Shown here in pieces: positions 4,242 through 5,828 of a stretch of 5,828 nucleotides of DNA (positions are counted from its first letter, which is position 1; the number at the start of each line of letters is the position of its first letter). The DNA is from Eikenella sp963548155 (GTDB taxonomy: Bacteria; Pseudomonadota; Gammaproteobacteria; Burkholderiales; Neisseriaceae): NCBI GenBank assembly GCA_963548155.1, contig CAUUTP010000104.1:1-5828 (forward strand), in the 5' to 3' direction. Made by a program: the position numbers and the translations under genes. Under the pieces are notes generated by a model. It searched no databases and was not told the DNA's origin. It saw nothing but the letters and a program-made list of their open reading frames with translations.

Positions 4242-5665
4242 TGGCCAGCGCCAACATCAGTTTTGACAAAATCCCGGCATCTACGCGCAAACCCGGCGTG
4301 TACGCCGAATGGAACCTCAAACGCGCCATGCGCAACCTGCCCACCAATCGGCAGCGTGTGCTGTTGATTGCCCAGCACACCACCGACTTGGGCGCAGTAT
4401 CCGCCCTGACGGATGTGTATTCCGCCGCCGAAGTGGCCGAGCGCTACGGTGCGGGCAGTCAGGCACATTTGATGGCCGATGCCGCCATTAAAGCCTACGC
4501 CAATGCCGCCCTGAGCATCATCACGCTGGCCGACCACAGCGCCGGCGTGGCCGCCGCGGGTAAAATCACCATTACCGGCAACGCCACCACGCAGGGCGTG
4601 CTGCGCGTGGGTATCGCCAACGCCGAGGTGTTGATGGTGGCCGTGGCCGCCGGAGATAGCGCGGAAACCGTGGGCAAAGCCGTCAAAGCCGCCATCGAGG
4701 CGCAGCCCGGCCTGCCGGTGAGCGCCGCCGAAGCGGGCGGCGTACTTACCCTTACCGCCAAAAACAAAGGCAGCGAGGGCAACGCCATCCGCCTGCATAC
4801 GGCCTGCACCGCCGCTGGCATCAGCACCGCCGTTACCGCCATGGCGGGCGGCGACGCCAATCCCGACATCCAGCACGCACTCACCGCCGTGATTGCCGAC
4901 GGCCACGACATCATCGCCTGCGGCATTAGCGACGAGGCCAACCTGCTCAAACTGCGCGCGCACTTGGAAAAAGTGGGTGCCCCCACCGAAAAACGCTGGG
5001 CTATCGGCGTGTACGGCCACAGCGGCAGCCTGGCCACCGCCACCACGCAGGCAGGCAAGCTCAACAGCGGCTTTATGCTCTGCGCCTGGTATCGCGGCAC
5101 GCCCAGCCTGCCCTGCGAACTGGCGGCAGCTTTTGCCTCGGTGATGGCGAGCGAGGAAGACCCCGCCCGCCCGCTGAACACGCTGGCCTTGGAAGGCATC
5201 GGCCTGTGTGCCAGCAAAGATAAAACCATGCGCGCCGAGCAGGAAAACGCACTCTACAACGGCGTCGCCCCCATCGAAACCAGCCCCGACGGCAGCCGCG
5301 CCCAAATCGTGCGCGCCATCACCACCTACACCCAAAGCGCCAACGGCACCGCCGACGAGAGCCTGCTGGACGTAACCACCACCCGCACCCTGATTTATGT
5401 GAGCAAAGCCTGCATCCAACGCGTGGCCTTGCGTTTCCCCCGCGAAAAACTCTCCGACAAGACCCCGCAGCGCGTGCGCAGTGAGCTGATTGATGTGTTG
5501 ATGCGCTGCGAAGAGTTGGAGATTTTGGAACAGGTGGAAGCCAACCTGCCCAACCTCATCGTGGAGAGGGATAAGCAAAACGTGAACATGCTGGACGTGC
5601 GCATCCCCAGCGATGTGGTGAACGGCCTGCACGTGGTCGGCATGGTGGTAGACCTCTATTTATAG
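4241..5665 (+). CDS. Contractile tail sheath protein, Mu gpL-like
   Basis: This protein polymerises around the tail tube and contracts to drive it through the host envelope. The 474 residues are close to the usual length of Mu-type sheaths. The N-terminus has SFDKIPASTRKPGVYAEWN (7-25), the typical sheath opening. A protruding beta-rich region lies at about 105-205 (GKITITGNATTQGVLRVGI near 107-125, then GGVLTLTAKNKGSEGNAIRL, 166-185). The conserved core contains RWAIGVYGHSGSLATAT (252-268), DPARPLNTLALEGI (307-320) and LYNGVAP (338-344). The C-terminal domain has IVRAITTYTQ (356-365), LLDVTTTRTLIYV (375-387), RIPSDVVNGLHVVGMVVDLYL (454-474). An excellent AAAGGAGG (4227-4234) lies 6 nt before ATG 4241. 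It shares one base with the upstream stop and is followed 11 nt later by the tube gene, the usual sheath-tube pair. Confidence 0.95.
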   Translation: MASANISFDKIPASTRKPGVYAEWNLKRAMRNLPTNRQRVLLIAQHTTDLGAVSALTDVYSAAEVAERYGAGSQAHLMADAAIKAYANAALSIITLADHSAGVAAAGKITITGNATTQGVLRVGIANAEVLMVAVAAGDSAETVGKAVKAAIEAQPGLPVSAAEAGGVLTLTAKNKGSEGNAIRLHTACTAAGISTAVTAMAGGDANPDIQHALTAVIADGHDIIACGISDEANLLKLRAHLEKVGAPTEKRWAIGVYGHSGSLATATTQAGKLNSGFMLCAWYRGTPSLPCELAAAFASVMASEEDPARPLNTLALEGIGLCASKDKTMRAEQENALYNGVAPIETSPDGSRAQIVRAITTYTQSANGTADESLLDVTTTRTLIYVSKACIQRVALRFPREKLSDKTPQRVRSELIDVLMRCEELEILEQVEANLPNLIVERDKQNVNMLDVRIPSDVVNGLHVVGMVVDLYL

Positions 5666-5676
5666 GAGCATAAAAC

Positions 5677-5828
5677 ATGAGTACCGAATACATCGGCAGC
5701 GTAACCCTCTATCTCGACGCGGCGGAGGTGGAAATCACCAAAATCGACGTCAAAGACAGCACCGGCCGCAAGCCCGTGAAAACCATGAACCGCAGCCGCC
5801 GCACCAAAGGCTTCACCCGCGGCGTGGG
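5677..5828 (+). CDS. Tail tube protein, Mu gpM-like (5' part only)
   Basis: The ATG at 5677 follows AGGAG (5664-5668) at 8-nt spacing. The frame stays open to the window edge, giving 50 complete codons: it begins MSTEYIGSVTLYLDAAEVE and later reads GRKPVKTMNRSRRTKGFTRG. The G.V.LYLD..E.E.T...V....GRKPVKTMNR pattern agrees with the Mu-type tail tube family (gpM, about 118 residues in Mu). The tube is the rigid inner channel around which the sheath made by the preceding gene assembles. The start of the next gene and the end of this one are outside the window. Confidence 0.85.
   Translation, partial: MSTEYIGSVTLYLDAAEVEITKIDVKDSTGRKPVKTMNRSRRTKGFTRGV

Noticed and set aside
4151..5632. Long minus-strand open frame (493 codons) opposite the sheath gene
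   Set aside because: It is a shadow of the sheath codon pattern, rich in Gly, His, Ala and Val with no recognisable domain. The + strand frame is a clear tail sheath.
1..5828. Defence island, toxin-antitoxin, retron, CRISPR, tRNA or insertion sequence
   Set aside because: All the coding space is taken by Mu-type morphogenesis genes. No repeat-spacer pattern, cloverleaf, transposase or terminal repeats was seen, and the gaps are too small for a cargo gene.

Overview
The window is a piece of a Mu-like (FluMu/NeisMu-type) transposable prophage, or of a phage genome of that type. It covers the end of the head genes and the start of the contractile-tail genes, all on the + strand. The gene order matches phage Mu: end of G (virion morphogenesis), I with an internal Z start (head maturation protease and scaffold), T (major head subunit), a gp35-like protein, J (gp36), K (gp37), a small gp38-like protein, L (tail sheath) and the start of M (tail tube). 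Product names come from remembered family signatures and gene order; no database search was run.

The DNA is GC-rich, with a strong preference for G or C at third codon positions. The host is probably a betaproteobacterium, most likely a Neisseriaceae member. The protein signatures resemble Neisseria and Haemophilus Mu-like prophages. Three 12-mers also come within one base of Neisseriaceae DNA-uptake-sequence dialects of the Simonsiella and Kingella type. The canonical Neisseria 10-mer GCCGTCTGAA was not seen. The host assignment is tentative.

Layout: 1-207 is the 3' end of G. Positions 208-419 form the only long non-coding gap. It sits where Mu has its late promoter PI, and it holds AAACG/CGTTT half-sites, TATA-like -10 candidates, a 10-bp tandem repeat and several small hairpins. 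I/Z runs from 420 to 1553; the scaffold form starts inside it at 948 behind a good Shine-Dalgarno sequence, whereas the protease start at 420 has none. T (1560-2474) is followed by a perfect 28-bp palindrome and a short T-run (2484-2515), a terminator or attenuator. The connector and tail genes then run almost without gaps: gp35-like 2527-2964, J 2961-3383, K 3367-4047, gp38-like 4044-4241, L 4241-5665 and M from 5677. Overlaps of 4, 17, 4 and 1 nt between successive genes point to translational coupling.

The proteins fit the usual Mu assembly pathway: protease and scaffold shape and mature the prohead built from T, J and K probably complete the neck or tail terminus, and L and M build the sheath and tube. 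No cargo or defence genes, mobile-element insertions, RNA genes or CRISPR arrays are visible. The least explained parts are the G-I gap, the hairpin after T, the paired starts of I and Z, and two Pro-rich low-complexity segments, in the gp35-like protein and in K.
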